Assembly (NCBI GenBank): GCA_001662425.1
Contig: BDDC01000089.1
Location: 47,244-111,243, forward strand
Source of the DNA: Chlamydomonas sphaeroides
Taxonomy: Eukaryota; Chlorophyta; Chlorophyceae; Chlamydomonadales; Chlamydomonadaceae
Length of the DNA stretch: 64,000 nt
Reading direction: 5' to 3'
The position numbers were made by a program, and so were the translations under genes. The stretch's first letter is position 1. Each line of letters starts with the position of its first letter. This document shows positions 33,801 to 43,554 of the stretch, one piece after another. The notes under the pieces were generated by a model. It did no database searches and had not been told where the DNA came from. It was given only the letters and a program-made list of their open reading frames with translations.

Positions 33801-36039
33801 GGGTACGGCGCCCGCCTTCAGCAACCTGCTGGAGCAGCCTGCCGTGCGGTCGCTGGGCGCGGGGTGGAGCCTGCCCTGGGGTTGCTTTGGATTGTGTGTG
33901 CCGGGCTCTGGATGGCGCTAGGGGTGTGGCGCAAGTCGGTCGCGCCGCGCCGTCGGTGGCCTCTAGTGTTCATTTGCCCGTCAAGCCCGTGACGTGACGT
34001 GACGTGACGTGACGACTGGGCCGCAGGTACTTCGGTGGCTTCACCTCTGCCGCCGTCGCCGCCCCGGCCGCCGCCCTCGCCGCCAAGCGGAGACGGCGAC
34101 ACCACTCTATTGCTGGCAGGCGAGCGAGGGCAAGATTATATAACACATGCATGTTGCGTTTATGTACGGATATCATATGTACATTGTACTTTACATCATG
34201 TATGATGTTCGCATGTGAGGCAGTCGAATGCCACTCGCTGGTCGGCCACAGTCTCATGTCGCCATACGTTCATGTGTCCGAAGCACCGCGCTTGCAAGTG
34301 CAACCCTGCGACCCCATGCTGCTTCGCTTGCTTGCCATGCCTCCCCCCTCCCCACCCACCCATCCCCCCCCACACACACCCACACATGCCGGGCATATGT
34401 TGATTATTACGAACACACACAGACACACATGCCGCCCACATGCGCCGACAGCTCATTCTGCCCCATGCACACGCAGACGGCGCCACCGTGGTCCTGAGCC
34501 CCTCCAGCTCGCCCAGCAACCTGGGCGCCGGCACCGTGGGGCCCTGCGTCAAGCCCGCCGAGCTCTACGCGCCGGCGCAGCCGGGCGTGGCGCTGGAGCT
34601 GTACATGGTGGGCGGCTGTGGCCAGCGGCAGTTCGAGACGTGGACCGTGCGACCTATCACGGGTGAGCGAGCATGCCGTGACGTACCGGTATGAGCGGGG
34701 GTGGGCGGGGATGGATGCGCCCTCACGGCCGGGGAAGCGAGCAGGCAGGCAGGCAGGCGGGCGGGCTGTACTCGCTTGCGGCATTGGGCGGCGGCCTTGC
34801 TGCGCCGGGAACCCTCGGACGATGAGGTCATGAGGTCATAGACATGGCCAAGGCCTGGATTGGGTGGCCGCGCGGCAACGTCACTTGGCAGCTGCGCGTC
34901 TGCCTTCCTTCCTCCGGCAACACGCACGAGCACAAGCGCGCATCCGCACAGCTTGGCGGAGCCATGAACAAATTGTTACGTACCATGGACCCTGCATGCG
35001 CGCAGGCGAGGCGGGCGTGTACATGCTGCAGAGCAACATCGAGCCCGGGGTGAGTGCGCACGCCAGGGCGCGATTATTATGACCGGATGCTGCCATGCCG
35101 CGCTGTAATCGTGCTACATGCATCGACATGCTGTCGGCCCTGCTGCCTTGTTAACCCAACACAGACGCTGTGCATGGCCATCGGCGGCGACTCCCCCGGC
35201 GTGCCCCTCGTCCTGGCGCTGTGCGACGGCGCCTCTGCGGCGCAGAGGTTCCGCCTCGTAGTGCAGGAGGGCGACACCACCGGCCGCGTGTGAGGCCGGG
35301 CGGGCTTCGTTGCCTTGTTTGCTATGCTAGCTCGGATGGAGCGCATACGCTCATAGCCTGTATATGCGAGCGGCGGGGATCGCTTGCTTGGGGCAGGTTG
35401 ATGGCCTCTGCTGGCAGCAGAGGGGTGCAGCTTGCCCAAGGGACCCTGCCTGCCCCTCCCGGGTGACTGCTAGCTCGCTGGCTCCTGTCCGGGACAAACG
35501 AACCGTATGGATGTGTCAGGCGTTGGTCACCCCTCATCGTGGTTGCCCCGCCCCCTTCCTTGACACCTCTGCCTCCATCTCCCGCAGGACTATCATGATG
35601 GCCCTGGGTGCCAGCGGTGCGTTTCTGCGCCGCGCGTCGGTGCGGGCGCCGGCTGCGTGTGCCTTGTACGCCCCACCGGCGGCAGCTGCTGCCCGTCTGC
35701 GCGTGTCGCCCCGCGCGCTGGACTCAATCGCCTTGCCGCATGCATGAGATCATTATTGGCCAACTGAAACCCGCACCCAAGACGACCGGAAAGCAGCCGC
35801 CCATCCAGGCCATCCGTGTCATCGCATACACCAACTCGCATCAATCCGTGCGCCCGATGCCTCCTGCCTTCACGCGCCACTCGTGCCGCTGCCGCCGCCC
35901 TCACCCACCCACGCACCCGGCTGCCTGCCGACCCCGCGCAGGCCTGTGTCTGGAAGGGGTGGAGGCCACGATGGTGATGCAGCTGTCGGCGTGCGAGCCA
36001 TCCGCGGTTGAGCAGCAGTGGCGCGTGAGGCTGTGGTAG
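15248..36039 (+). CDS. Gene B: giant secreted multi-trefoil ricin-B-type lectin / HRGP-like protein, 1621 aa
   Basis: There are 53 exons; coordinates are given in the module entries below, and exon 1 is 15248-15350. Their lengths total 4866 nt and every junction keeps phase, which strongly supports the model. Exon 1 encodes a signal peptide (MRTWLVLYVLLLAVAASELK) nearly identical to that of gene A on the opposite strand. Then come two type-1 trefoils, a long SPRPRPPSP-type linker, and six type-2 trefoils separated by PPPPRPPPSPP-type linkers. The protein ends in QQWRVRLW at TAG 36037. Ricin-B domains are beta-trefoils of three subdomains, each typically with LC...C...Q-x-W; nearly all subdomains here show it. 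Linkers of this kind are hydroxyproline-rich in volvocine cell-wall proteins. The likely location is the extracellular matrix. The ligand is unknown. The 471-N gap lies in the intron after exon 32 and does not interrupt an observed exon. Confidence 0.9.
15963..18422 (+). repeat. Gene B type-1 trefoil 1 (exons 2-9)
   Basis: Exons are 15963-16178 (leader with FRRPPPQRRPPPP), 16478-16541, 16875-16981, 17300-17329, 17492-17593, 17830-17863, 18110-18169 and 18385-18422. Motifs are LCITLQG + CNSSDPRQLW (first subdomain), ALCIRGGS...SSSCYSG (second), and MCIGVLGGS + FVTEACRG (third). Exon lengths 64, 107, 30, 102 and 34 are identical to gene A. Confidence 0.85.
19105..19150 (+). repeat. Dispersed intronic element, copy in gene B intron 11
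   Basis: It carries GAAATGGAAATGGCCGCGAC and ACACGT, a diverged match to the element at 39275. Confidence 0.4.
20565..21110 (+). repeat. Tandem repeat of about 160-200 bp in gene B intron 15
   Basis: Three imperfect units begin near 20565, 20727 and 20926, each with GTGAGGCTG(C/T)GCTG. They share TTGTCC(G/C)(A/T)TCC and GGGGCACCGGGGCTTCG-type segments. The first unit start is the 5' splice site of exon 15, so the donor sequence itself has been copied. Confidence 0.6.
22286..24551 (+). repeat. Gene B type-2 trefoil cassette 1 (exons 19-24)
   Basis: Exons are 22286-22432 (YLCVETESGQ...LLQRW), 22610-22653 (GEADVFMLQNN), 22944-23074 (LCMAVLGS...DQRFRIT), 23432-23460 (FILRARGTT), 23872-23982 (LCVDLEGA...GQLW) and 24321-24551 (SPP-type linker). 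Phases run 1-1, 1-0, 0-2, 2-1, 1-1, 1-1, so the whole cassette is phase-symmetric. Confidence 0.9.
23184..23362 (+). repeat. (GGCA)n tract and 13-bp minisatellite in gene B intron 21
   Basis: A short GGCA run (about 23184-23210) precedes about nine copies of TGCCTAGGCCTCG (about 23231-23362). The last copies are interrupted by CTCGCTTGCCGCGGC. Each unit contains the palindromes CCTAGG and AGGCCT. Confidence 0.85.
24961..26960 (+). repeat. Gene B type-2 trefoil cassette 2 (exons 25-30)
   Basis: Exons are 24961-25101 (LCLQPEGQ...SSHQW), 25353-25396, 25702-25820 (LCLAAEGA...TQRWQL), 26011-26039 (29 nt, AMMRVRGAV), 26514-26621 (RCVSPDGS...QSYVVEVV) and 26874-26960 (linker). The third subdomain has lost the usual Trp of Q-x-W. 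Confidence 0.85.
26333..26397 (+). repeat. 11-bp minisatellite in gene B intron 28
   Basis: About six tandem copies of CCATCTGTCTG with minor variants (CGGC, CGTT). Confidence 0.85.
27785..28343 (+). other. (CCTG)n microsatellite flanking a 471-N assembly gap
   Basis: CCTG repeats run from about 27788 to 27848, N occupies 27849-28319, and CCTG repeats resume to about 28343. The gap is therefore most simply an unresolved expansion of the same tetranucleotide inside gene B intron 32. Confidence 0.9.
28376..28430 (+). repeat. Dispersed intronic element, copy in gene B intron 32
   Basis: It carries ATGGTTGCGGCACGTGCAGA and GCCCGCGTC, matching the element at 39275. Confidence 0.5.
29790..31813 (+). 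repeat. Gene B type-2 trefoil cassette 4 (exons 37-42)
   Basis: Exons are 29790-29936 (LCVTTESGQ...LLERW), 30164-30204, 30466-30587 (LCIAGGVR...SQRWQL), 30883-30911 (VVMRARVVT), 31200-31307 (LCVGLLSN...WQSW) and 31700-31813. The linker is P11 followed by an acidic DDDDGSDDEG stretch, unlike the basic/neutral linkers elsewhere. Confidence 0.88.
31880..31960 (+). repeat. Short direct repeats in gene B intron 42
   Basis: Four spaced copies of GGGATGACACGC with variable spacers (CAGCA, CAGAA). Confidence 0.7.
32258..34119 (+). repeat. Gene B type-2 trefoil cassette 5 (exons 43-48)
   Basis: Exons are 32258-32404 (LCVATESGS...VQRW), 32534-32565, 32815-32936 (LCMAVLGS...DQRFRIT, almost the same as cassette 1), 33271-33299 (VILRALGAT), 33621-33731 (LCVDLVGL...GQLW) and 34027-34119 (linker). 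The donor after 34119 is GC (GCAG|GCGAGC), a GC-AG intron. Confidence 0.88.
34477..36039 (+). repeat. Gene B type-2 trefoil cassette 6, C-terminal (exons 49-53)
   Basis: Exons are 34477-34662 (186 nt, longer than the usual 147, with PCVKPAEL...FETW), 35006-35049, 35165-35289 (LCMAIGGD...AQRFRL), 35588-35616 (TIMMALGAS) and 35942-36039 (LCLEGVEA...QQWRVRLW then TAG). No linker exon follows. Confidence 0.88.
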
Positions 36040-36373
36040 AGGGGCCGAGCCGGTAGCGCCACCCGCGCCGGGCGGGATTTGCTGGCGCGCCGGTGCATGT
36101 GTGGTGAAACCACGGCCGTACGTGTCCCCTGCGCCGGCATCCGTGCCTTGGCGGTTGGCGCGCTCCCAATCATGTTTGGGCAAGAAGGCCGGCCCAGGGC
36201 GCGCCATCCCTGCCTTGGACGAAAGGATGCGGTGTGCAACAGCAGACGTGCTTGCGCAAGGTTCTCAGTCCGGCGCGCCGGAAACAATTTGAAATGTGGA
36301 TTCCAGGTAGGAATCCGTACGAATGTTGCATGCTGCCGTGCTACCGCTGCATGCGGCACACGCACGAGAGCGC

Positions 36374-36378
36374 TGTAA
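36374..36378 (+). terminator. Poly(A) signal TGTAA, gene B
   Basis: First TGTAA downstream of the TAG at 36037, giving a 3' UTR of about 340-350 nt. Confidence 0.5.
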
Positions 36379-37970
36379 CAATGACACACGAGCGAGATAG
36401 TAAGCGCCACGCACAGGGAAGTCTCCCCTGGCCACGCATGCATGCATGCTGCTCCTCCAGGGGTACGCGCAGCCTCGATGCGTGCTCGCATTTCTCGCCC
36501 AGCAACTAGCGCATCGTTCATCGTTTGTGCGAAAGGATATTGAGAAAGTATCGATACAATGACAATTTGGCTTGATACACTCCATCCACTTTATCGACGA
36601 AGCCACGAGGGCTGGCTCGGCGCCTCAATCGCCTAGCAACAGCAGGAGGGCCCTGGGCGAACCCACGCGTCGCTGTGGGCCGCCGGAAGGCCTGCGCGGG
36701 ACTGGCGCTGCAGCCCGCCGCGCCCAGGTCCAGTGCCGCCCCAGCGGGCCCTGCGGCCGTCCCTGCCAGCTGCAGCGACCGGGCTGAGGCCGTGGGTGGA
36801 CAGCCCTGCAGCGGCATGCAGTTCTAAGTTACGTGCCTTGATTGCAGATCGTATAAGATAACAAAATAGCAGTAAAAGCGACGTTCCAGTCCAAGCAGCG
36901 GCGCTCCTGAAAGCGTCCGGAGAGATGGAGCTCATCAAGGGCAAGAAGACGACGGGCAGGTGCGAGGGAGGCGGCGGACGCGGGGGCGGCGGCGGCAGCG
37001 CAGGCGGCGGAGCCGAGGGGAGGGCGCGAGCGGCGACGGAGTCGTTAGAAGGAGGAGGCGAGTGGCGGCGCGGCGGCGGGTGGCGCAGCAGCACGCCGCC
37101 GCCATCGACTCCACCCCAGCGGCGGCCGGGCGGCGGCGGCGAGCGGCCCTTGAAGCCAAGTCAGCGCCGGCAAGAAATGGGGGCAGCCCTCGGGGGTGTC
37201 ACCATGCAGGGGTGCAGCACGGAGCTGACGTCTAGGGAATGGGAAATGGAGAGCCGTGGAGTCATGGAACAGCAGCCCAGGCAGGGGAAGGGATGCGGAG
37301 GGCAGGCACCGGGCGCAGCTGTGGCTGGCTGCGGGCTGGGAAGCGGGGTCGGCTGGGAGGCGATTAGAAGATAAGAAGGCGTCCCGCGTGCTCGGCGGGT
37401 GTTTGGTCACCGCCGGCGTGAACTGAGGGAGGGCTTGCGGCTGGGGGCTGCAAGGGGCGGCTGGAGGCGCGGAGCGGGGCACTGTGCGTGCCAGGCGGGG
37501 CACGCATGATACGGACAGAGGACATGGTTGATGTCACATGGAATGGTCACATGGCGTCCACGGCGCGTCCACGGCTGGTGTCGCATGCAGGAGGTGCCTC
37601 CTGGTCACATGGAATGGTCATATCGTCAAGCGCTGAGCTCAAATCATACCTGCTGCCGATTGCCCTCAAACATCAAGCTGGCAATCAATGAGGCTAGAGC
37701 TCTAGCATATTGAGCCGCGCTGGCGTAACGGCCCTCCTTGGAAAAGGTGTATCGCAACGTTGTGAGCACAGTATATTACAGCTTTCCAACTCAACAGACC
37801 GGCAACGTCCGTACGACAACCGTACGACAGGTCCCAAAGATCCCAACAACCTGGTCCCTCGCTACCGACTAGCATGCCGTCGCTGGGTACGAATGGGACC
37901 AATGCCTGTCTTCCGGCTGCGGCGTTGTAAGGTTATGCAGCCCGAGCGCCGAGGCACACATTACAACATG
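36379..37970. other. Region between convergent genes B and G; no assigned gene
   Basis: A possible short first exon on the plus strand starts at ATG 36925 (MELIKGKKTTG then AG|GTGCGAGG), but no matching downstream exon was found. On the minus strand the same segment has an open frame with WTGTSLLLLFCYLI, rich in proline upstream. An 18-bp direct repeat, GGTCACATGGAATGGTCA, occurs near 37533 and 37602. None of these is strong enough to call a gene. Confidence 0.3.
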
Positions 37971-38275
37971 CAGCGCAGCGAGCTTGCATCCAGGCTGAGA
38001 GGCTCACGCCTTGGGCGTGCGCTCCTCTCCTGTATGTTGGGCCCAATCGCGGCGGCATGAGGGATATGTTCTCGTCGTCACAGTAAGTTGTAGGCGCGCG
38101 GGAGTGTCGGGCGTTGCTGCTGTGGCGCAGGGGGATCGACGGTCGCCGCCAAAGTCGCAGCCGCAAAACAACGCGGGCCACACACTCGGCCCCTCAGCTA
38201 ATGTTCCGTCGGCCGCTGGCGCAGCGGCTCACGGCAAGCGCTCACCCTCAGACAGGAAGCGGCGGCTCTTGGGCG
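37862..38275 (-). repeat. Duplicated block, copy X (3' end of gene G)
   Basis: This segment covers the last coding exon, stop and 3' flank of gene G. It is recognisably the same DNA as 44405-44890, for example the shared run CGGCCGCTGGCGCAGCGGCT (reading plus) and the PPPKSRRFLS-coding segment. Confidence 0.65.
37971..37975 (-). terminator. Poly(A) signal TGTAA, gene G
   Basis: TGTAA on the minus strand, about 29 nt after the TGA at 38006-38004. Confidence 0.55.
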
Positions 38276-41200
38276 GGGGGCGGTGAAACAGGCTGTCAGC
38301 GCTAACCCAGCTGCGAGGGGGCGGTGACTGCGAGGGGGTCTGGCCGCCGCCGCCACCTCCAATGTTGCCGGCGATGGTGCCGGGCGGGGGCGACGCAATG
38401 TAGGTAAAGCGGAAGGCCTGCGCGGCGATATCTGTGGGGAGCAACCGGGAGGCGCAGGGGGGGGCACGTCTGAAACGGCAAGCTATGGACGCTGGTGTCA
38501 GGCTGAAAGGGACCGCAGGCTGATGCAGGCTAGTGCCTCGACGCAGATGCAACGGCTGGGTCGGAGCCAGCTGGCGGCAGCACCCACACTTGCAGTCCCA
38601 GATCTGGAGGTTCTGGCCGGAAGCCCTGCGGGGGCCGCCAGCGCGGCATGTGGGCCAACAGCGCGGGTTCAGGCTTCTACATATCTCTTCACAGCAGGTT
38701 CCACAGCATTGGCTGTTATGTCATGTTGAGCGCCGCTAAAATGACGTGGCCAAAGAAGTCCGGCCGATCGAGGCCTGCACGCTGTGCTCACCCCGGCCCC
38801 CTACAATGCGCATTTCGCGGCGCTGCTTGGGAGCGCGCCACAACCCCCGCGCTCACGTGGAGAGGTCAGTCACGTCAATGCACTTGCTCGGGTACTTGAC
38901 CGAAGCCAGGCGGATCCTGGCGGGCGTGGTCGGGGACCCATGCAAGCAGAAGGCCAACACCTGTCAGTCATACCCAGCATGGCTCTGCGTGGTCACTGCT
39001 GGGCATGGAGACACCGGCCCCGCACAGGCACACACGCACACAGCTTGCGCTGCCTGGGCGCCGAGCACGCTCCTGCATTGCAGCTGGGGCGTTGAGTCAC
39101 CGACAGTACACGGCCGGCGCCGCGCGCGCGCCAATGTCCGCTGGTCGCTCCGCCCACACCCAGGGCAGCAGAGCGGCCCACGGCTCACCCGCCGCCGCCA
39201 GAGTACCACACCAACTCTGCGGTCCACTGCTGCGCTGCGGGGGGCAAAGATCGGTGGGACGGCAAGGGGTTCGGTGTGGGAAATAGAAATAGAGATGGTT
39301 ACGACACGTGCAGGGCCCGCGTCGTTTAATTAAGGAGGGCAGGCCGTGTGTGGGACAGAGGCCCAACGCCCGCCACCGGTTCGGTGTGGGACTGTGCGGG
39401 CAAAATAAACGCGGGAGCGGCACGTGCTGCATGCTCGCCTGTCTATCCCTGTCGTGGCGGGCGCGGTCTGTCCGCGAGAGCAGCCCGACGCCTTCATACA
39501 GCGTCACCATACATACCGGTACCCATGACGATTCGCTCAGACATCCGGCAGCTACGGCTCCAACCCTTTGCAGGGTGTCATGGGTTTTTATAGGTTTCGT
39601 CTCTAGAGTTGCATTACACCATACACCATAACCCGCACCGGTGTTGCTGGTGCTGCAATCAGCGAGCCGTAGGCCGTCGCCGTTTCGGCCAGTGGAGGTG
39701 CTCGCCAGGGATAGGCAGCGAGGGCGGAAGGAGTCGGCAACTGGGGGAGGCAGGGGGCATGGCACGAGGGAAGGATTTTGTGGATGGGCGGGGGCGGGGC
39801 AGCGGGGGCAGATGAGTCGCAGGGGTGCGGCCATTGAGGGTGCAGGGCCAGGCGCGGGGCGGCTGACATTGGAGCAGAAAACCCACGTGCAAGATGGCTA
39901 GAGAAAGTGGACATACATAAGGCAGGTTATAACAAGAAAACACGTGTTACATCCTATGATGACACATGACGACATTGGCAGCCGTCACGGTGGCCATGCC
40001 TCCGTCGGCAGGCCCGTCTTCTAGGGAAACCCCTTTCCATGCTAAATAAAACCGGTAGCCACTCCCTTGCACACCATTGCGCAGCATAACGGGGTTCCCG
40101 GACGACGCTGTGGGGGTGGGGCGGGGACACACGGCGTGCAGCATGGGGTTGGGTGAGCTCGTTCGATCGAGACGGAGCTGCAGCCTTGGCAGCCAGGAGT
40201 GGGTTTGGTTAGGCCATTACTCTGGCCATAAGCACCCATGCGCCGCGCTCAAGCAAGACCCTCGATGTGCCCAAGCCTGCCGGGCTGCACTGCTTGTCCT
40301 CACATGTTGCATCGGCTTTATTTATCGCTACATCGATGACATCAACTCAAGCAATAGATTGCATCGACGCCGCCGTTGACTACGACACGCACGAATGCCG
40401 CTGCCTGTGCATGCCGGCGCTGCCGCGAAGCCTCAAGCCTCGCTCGCTCGCCCGTGCCAAGGGTTCCACTTTCGTTCAGGAACTCATATGTACATGCTGC
40501 TTCCATGTTGCTTGTGTGCTAACCCGATTATGCTGCATATGGACTCTGATGAAGATCCCACGTTCATTCATTCGACTCGTCTTACCGCCGTTGACCTTGT
40601 CGGTGCGCCACACTTGCTTGGGTGAGCTGGTCAAGCACGAGTACTGCTCGATGATCTGGCCCACAAATGTGTTGCTGCACCCGGGACGGGGAAGGGAGGG
40701 CAAGGGAAATAAAAAGAGCGGCCGGGCAGCAGCAGCGCGTCAGGCGGACGCGGTAGGTGCCGTGAGGCGGCGTGTTCAAACCTACGGCGCGAGCCGTCGC
40801 AGCCCAGACGGAAGGTAGGCGCAGATGTAACGGCGCGCGCGACGTCACAGGTAGGAAGGCAGTGAGTGAGCGTTCCGTCGGGGGCTCGCGTGGACTTGCG
40901 ATTCCATGCCAGCCAGTCGCGATGACCCCCAGCCATACATGCATGCGGCCGCCGCCGCGGCACATCTACGATGGCATATAATGCACATCCTACGATAGCT
41001 TGTATAGAATTCCTTAAAGACATGGGATGGGTACCCCTGCTCACGTGCCGGTGCCCTCGGGCGTGACACACAGGCTCCAGACTATGCCGGAGCGCATCCG
41101 GTAGTAGGCCTGGTCTGCAGCACAAGAAACAAAAATGCACCGCATCAGGCCCCGCAGTTAGCGTGGGTCGCCAGCAGCGGCACGCTTAGCTAGCTAGCTG

Positions 41201-42307
41201 GTCAATGCGTTGGCGTGAGAGCCGCAGCCCAGCTGTTACCCGACTGCAACAGACCCGGCCACAGGCATGCACCCCGCGTCCGCATGCGCCCATGCCCAAG
41301 CACTCACGTTTGAGGCTGAGGGCGAACGAGGCTGTGCGCGGCATAAGGCGGGGCAGGGGGAGGGCCAGGCCAGAGGGTGGGGTGGGGTGGGGAAGGGTGG
41401 GGGGGTTGGACACGGAGTGGGCAGGCGCCCAAGAGGTGTTGAACAAGAGGGCTGGCCGTAAGGCCACAGCTCCCTTGCAAGGCTAGGGAGAGCTAGGGGA
41501 GGCTCGCCATGGCACGCGCACGCTGCTATCACAGGCACAGGCTGGCACGTCACCAAGGCGCAGGCCGCCCCGCGACAGGCGACAGGGCAGGGCAGGGCAG
41601 CGCAGGGGCGGTCGTCCCGCCCGCAACCCCGCTTTGCATCCCACGCTGCTGGGACTGGCCTCACGTGCAAGTTGCAGCTGGCGCTTCTCGGCCAGCTGCT
41701 TGGCGTCGTGGGCCTCGGGGAGCTCCGCTGCCGTGACTGCCGTGGACAGGTCTGCGGGCGGGCAGGAGAAGGAACCGCGGGACGGATAGCGGGGGAGCCA
41801 ACGTCACGTTGCTTGGCCCACGGCACACCATCGTCGCGTTCGTGTCCATGCGCCCTCGCCCCTGCTACTGTGGCAGCTGTGTCGACAGCAGACTGAGGGG
41901 TTTGCGTAGTGTTCGCCGCAACGACAACATGTCATGACCCGCGCGGACACTGTGAGTGCTGCACATGCGTTGGCAACACTGTCGGGTTCACGCTCTATAT
42001 ACTGTCAGCTCAAGCTGCTTGGGCGCAAGGCCACAGGCGCGGAAGGCCCACGCACGCCAGTTCATGCGCGCGTGTTACGCGTACGTCTCAGCCCCGCGAG
42101 TTCATCGCATACGTCGGTTGCGCATGTCTCCACCACGTCGTCTTGCGCCCCGAAAGCAATGTTGTTTGAAAAAAGCACAGCTGCATTGGTTTCGCTCACA
42201 CCCCTAAGTATCGCACCTGCTGCCGCTTGCCCGCAAACGACACCCGCTGATAACCACATGCCAGCGGCGATCACAAGAAGCAGAGTTGGCAGCGCGGTGT
42301 GCCGCAT
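38004..42307 (-). CDS. Gene G: secreted single-trefoil ricin-B-type lectin protein, 331 aa
   Basis: There are 12 exons in minus order: 42085-42307, 41665-41751, 41308-41331, 41045-41114, 40586-40674, 40075-40107, 39627-39740, 39189-39234, 38857-38916, 38588-38625, 38246-38431 and 38004-38029. They sum to 996 nt with unbroken phase. ATG 42307 starts a signal peptide (MRHTALPTLLLVIAAGMWLS); an in-frame ATG at 42337 is an alternative. Exons 2-3 encode a helical, charged segment (DAKQLAEKRQLQLA) absent from genes A-C. The trefoil reads SLCVTPEG...CLTSSPKQVW, RCLSLAST...DCSTSN...AQQW, KCIDVTDL...LQIWDCK + QAFRFTYIA. A 33-nt exon (NPVMLRN) and a 38-nt exon match type-1 mini-exons of A-C. The C-terminus is Gly/Pro-rich (SPPPRSW, PPPKSRRFLS). 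Reading past the exon-4 donor would give a false 135-aa protein. Confidence 0.8.
39275..39345 (+). repeat. Dispersed intronic element, copy in gene G intron 7
   Basis: The core ATGGTTACGACACGTGCAGG is at 39295-39314, followed by GCCCGCGTCGTTTAATTAAG. It lies antisense within an intron of gene G. Confidence 0.55.
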
Positions 42308-43150
42308 GTGCGCGTGGTGTGTCTTAAGGGACAGCATTGCTATTATGAATTTGCGCCAGCGCGTAGTCGGACTTGATAACAACGCCGCCAGGTTGCGCTT
42401 TGGTGACAATGTACTCGCACCAACCCCCGCCGTACAGTTGCTAAGCCCACCACGATGCCCACGCGGAGACATCACATGCGTCAACGGCCCCATTGCGTAA
42501 GCGCGATGTCCGGCAGCATATCGGCAGATTTGAAAGGCCAGAACCGGGCACCCATATCTTTACCGCGGGTCTAACCGCTTGCAGACTGTAGCTGGCTTTC
42601 GGGCAGATGCCTTCGGCGTGCGTGCCAAGGCATGCTGTGACTGAAGACAATTCAGGGGAACTCCCCCCTGCCACATATATGCTCGCCACTGCAGCCGCTG
42701 GTTGTCGTCTAAACTCAATGAGCCGCATCTGGTCAGGACGCGATCAGCCGCAACCGCCCCGCTGGCGCCCCGGCCGCCCCCGCCCTGCGCCCACGTACAC
42801 CCATGAGGCCCATCGACGCCCTCCTGGGCAGATCGAATTGCGTATTTTGCACCCCTGCCCTGCGTTTTACGCTGGTCCTCGCCGCACCACGCACCCCACA
42901 CCGCCGCCGCCGCCCAGGAGCATGCCGAGCCTCTCACTGGCGCCGTCGCCCGTCGGACACCCTCCCCCCCGCGAGCGGCCCCGGCGGCCGGTTCAGTCTG
43001 ACACAGACCAGACACGTCAGCGAGGCCCCCAGGTCTCTGTCGCTCGTCCTGGCCGCGCCGCCAGTGGCGTGTGGTCGCACCCCAGCCTGGCAGGGCGCGG
43101 GCGCGGGCTCCTCCAACCGGAGGAGAGTTGTAATCATGTTCAAGAGGCCG

Positions 43151-43290
43151 TACGCAGTGCGTAGGGAGCAGGGTTCTACAGCAAGTACTTGCCAAGTAGC
43201 TCAAGCGAGGGCGCCCAAAAGGGCAAGCGGCGGCCGTCAGGCCGCCACTTGCCCGCAAGTACCTGGGCCCGGCCCGCGAAGCGGGCCGGT
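43151..43290. repeat. Cluster of palindromes / hairpins
   Basis: TACGCA-G-TGCGTA lies at 43151-43163 and a perfect 12-bp palindrome GCAAGTACTTGC at 43181-43192. A 15-bp stem with one mismatch spans 43221-43235 and 43240-43254 (4-nt loop). A 9-bp stem CCGGCCCGC / GCGGGCCGG spans 43269-43277 and 43281-43289 (3-nt loop). Confidence 0.7.
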
Positions 43291-43554
43291 ACTACGCACG
43301 CTCCCAGCGAATGCTGGACAGGGCTGGCCAGCGCTCGCATCTTGTTCAATGGAGCAGATCAGAGTTGATGAAGTTGATCGAGCCGGGGCCGAGGGCTGGG
43401 ACGAACTCATCCCGCCCCCTCCCCCAGCTCTAGTGCGTGGTGGCGCGACTGCGATTCCCGTCAGCTGCGTGACGCTGTGGGCTCTTCAAGGCACGGTGGC
43501 CGCACCTCATTTCTTAGGATGCACGCTGCGTGCCCCCATTCTGTTCACCACAGC

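Noticed and set aside
36925..37374. 149-codon plus-strand ORF
   Set aside because: Apart from its first 12 codons it is low-complexity Gly/Arg sequence typical of GC-rich noncoding DNA.
41041..42307. A 135-aa secreted protein ending at TGA 41041
   Set aside because: The donor at 41045 joins in phase to exon 40674, completing the ricin-B subdomain with CLTSSPKQVW, so the TGA is intronic.
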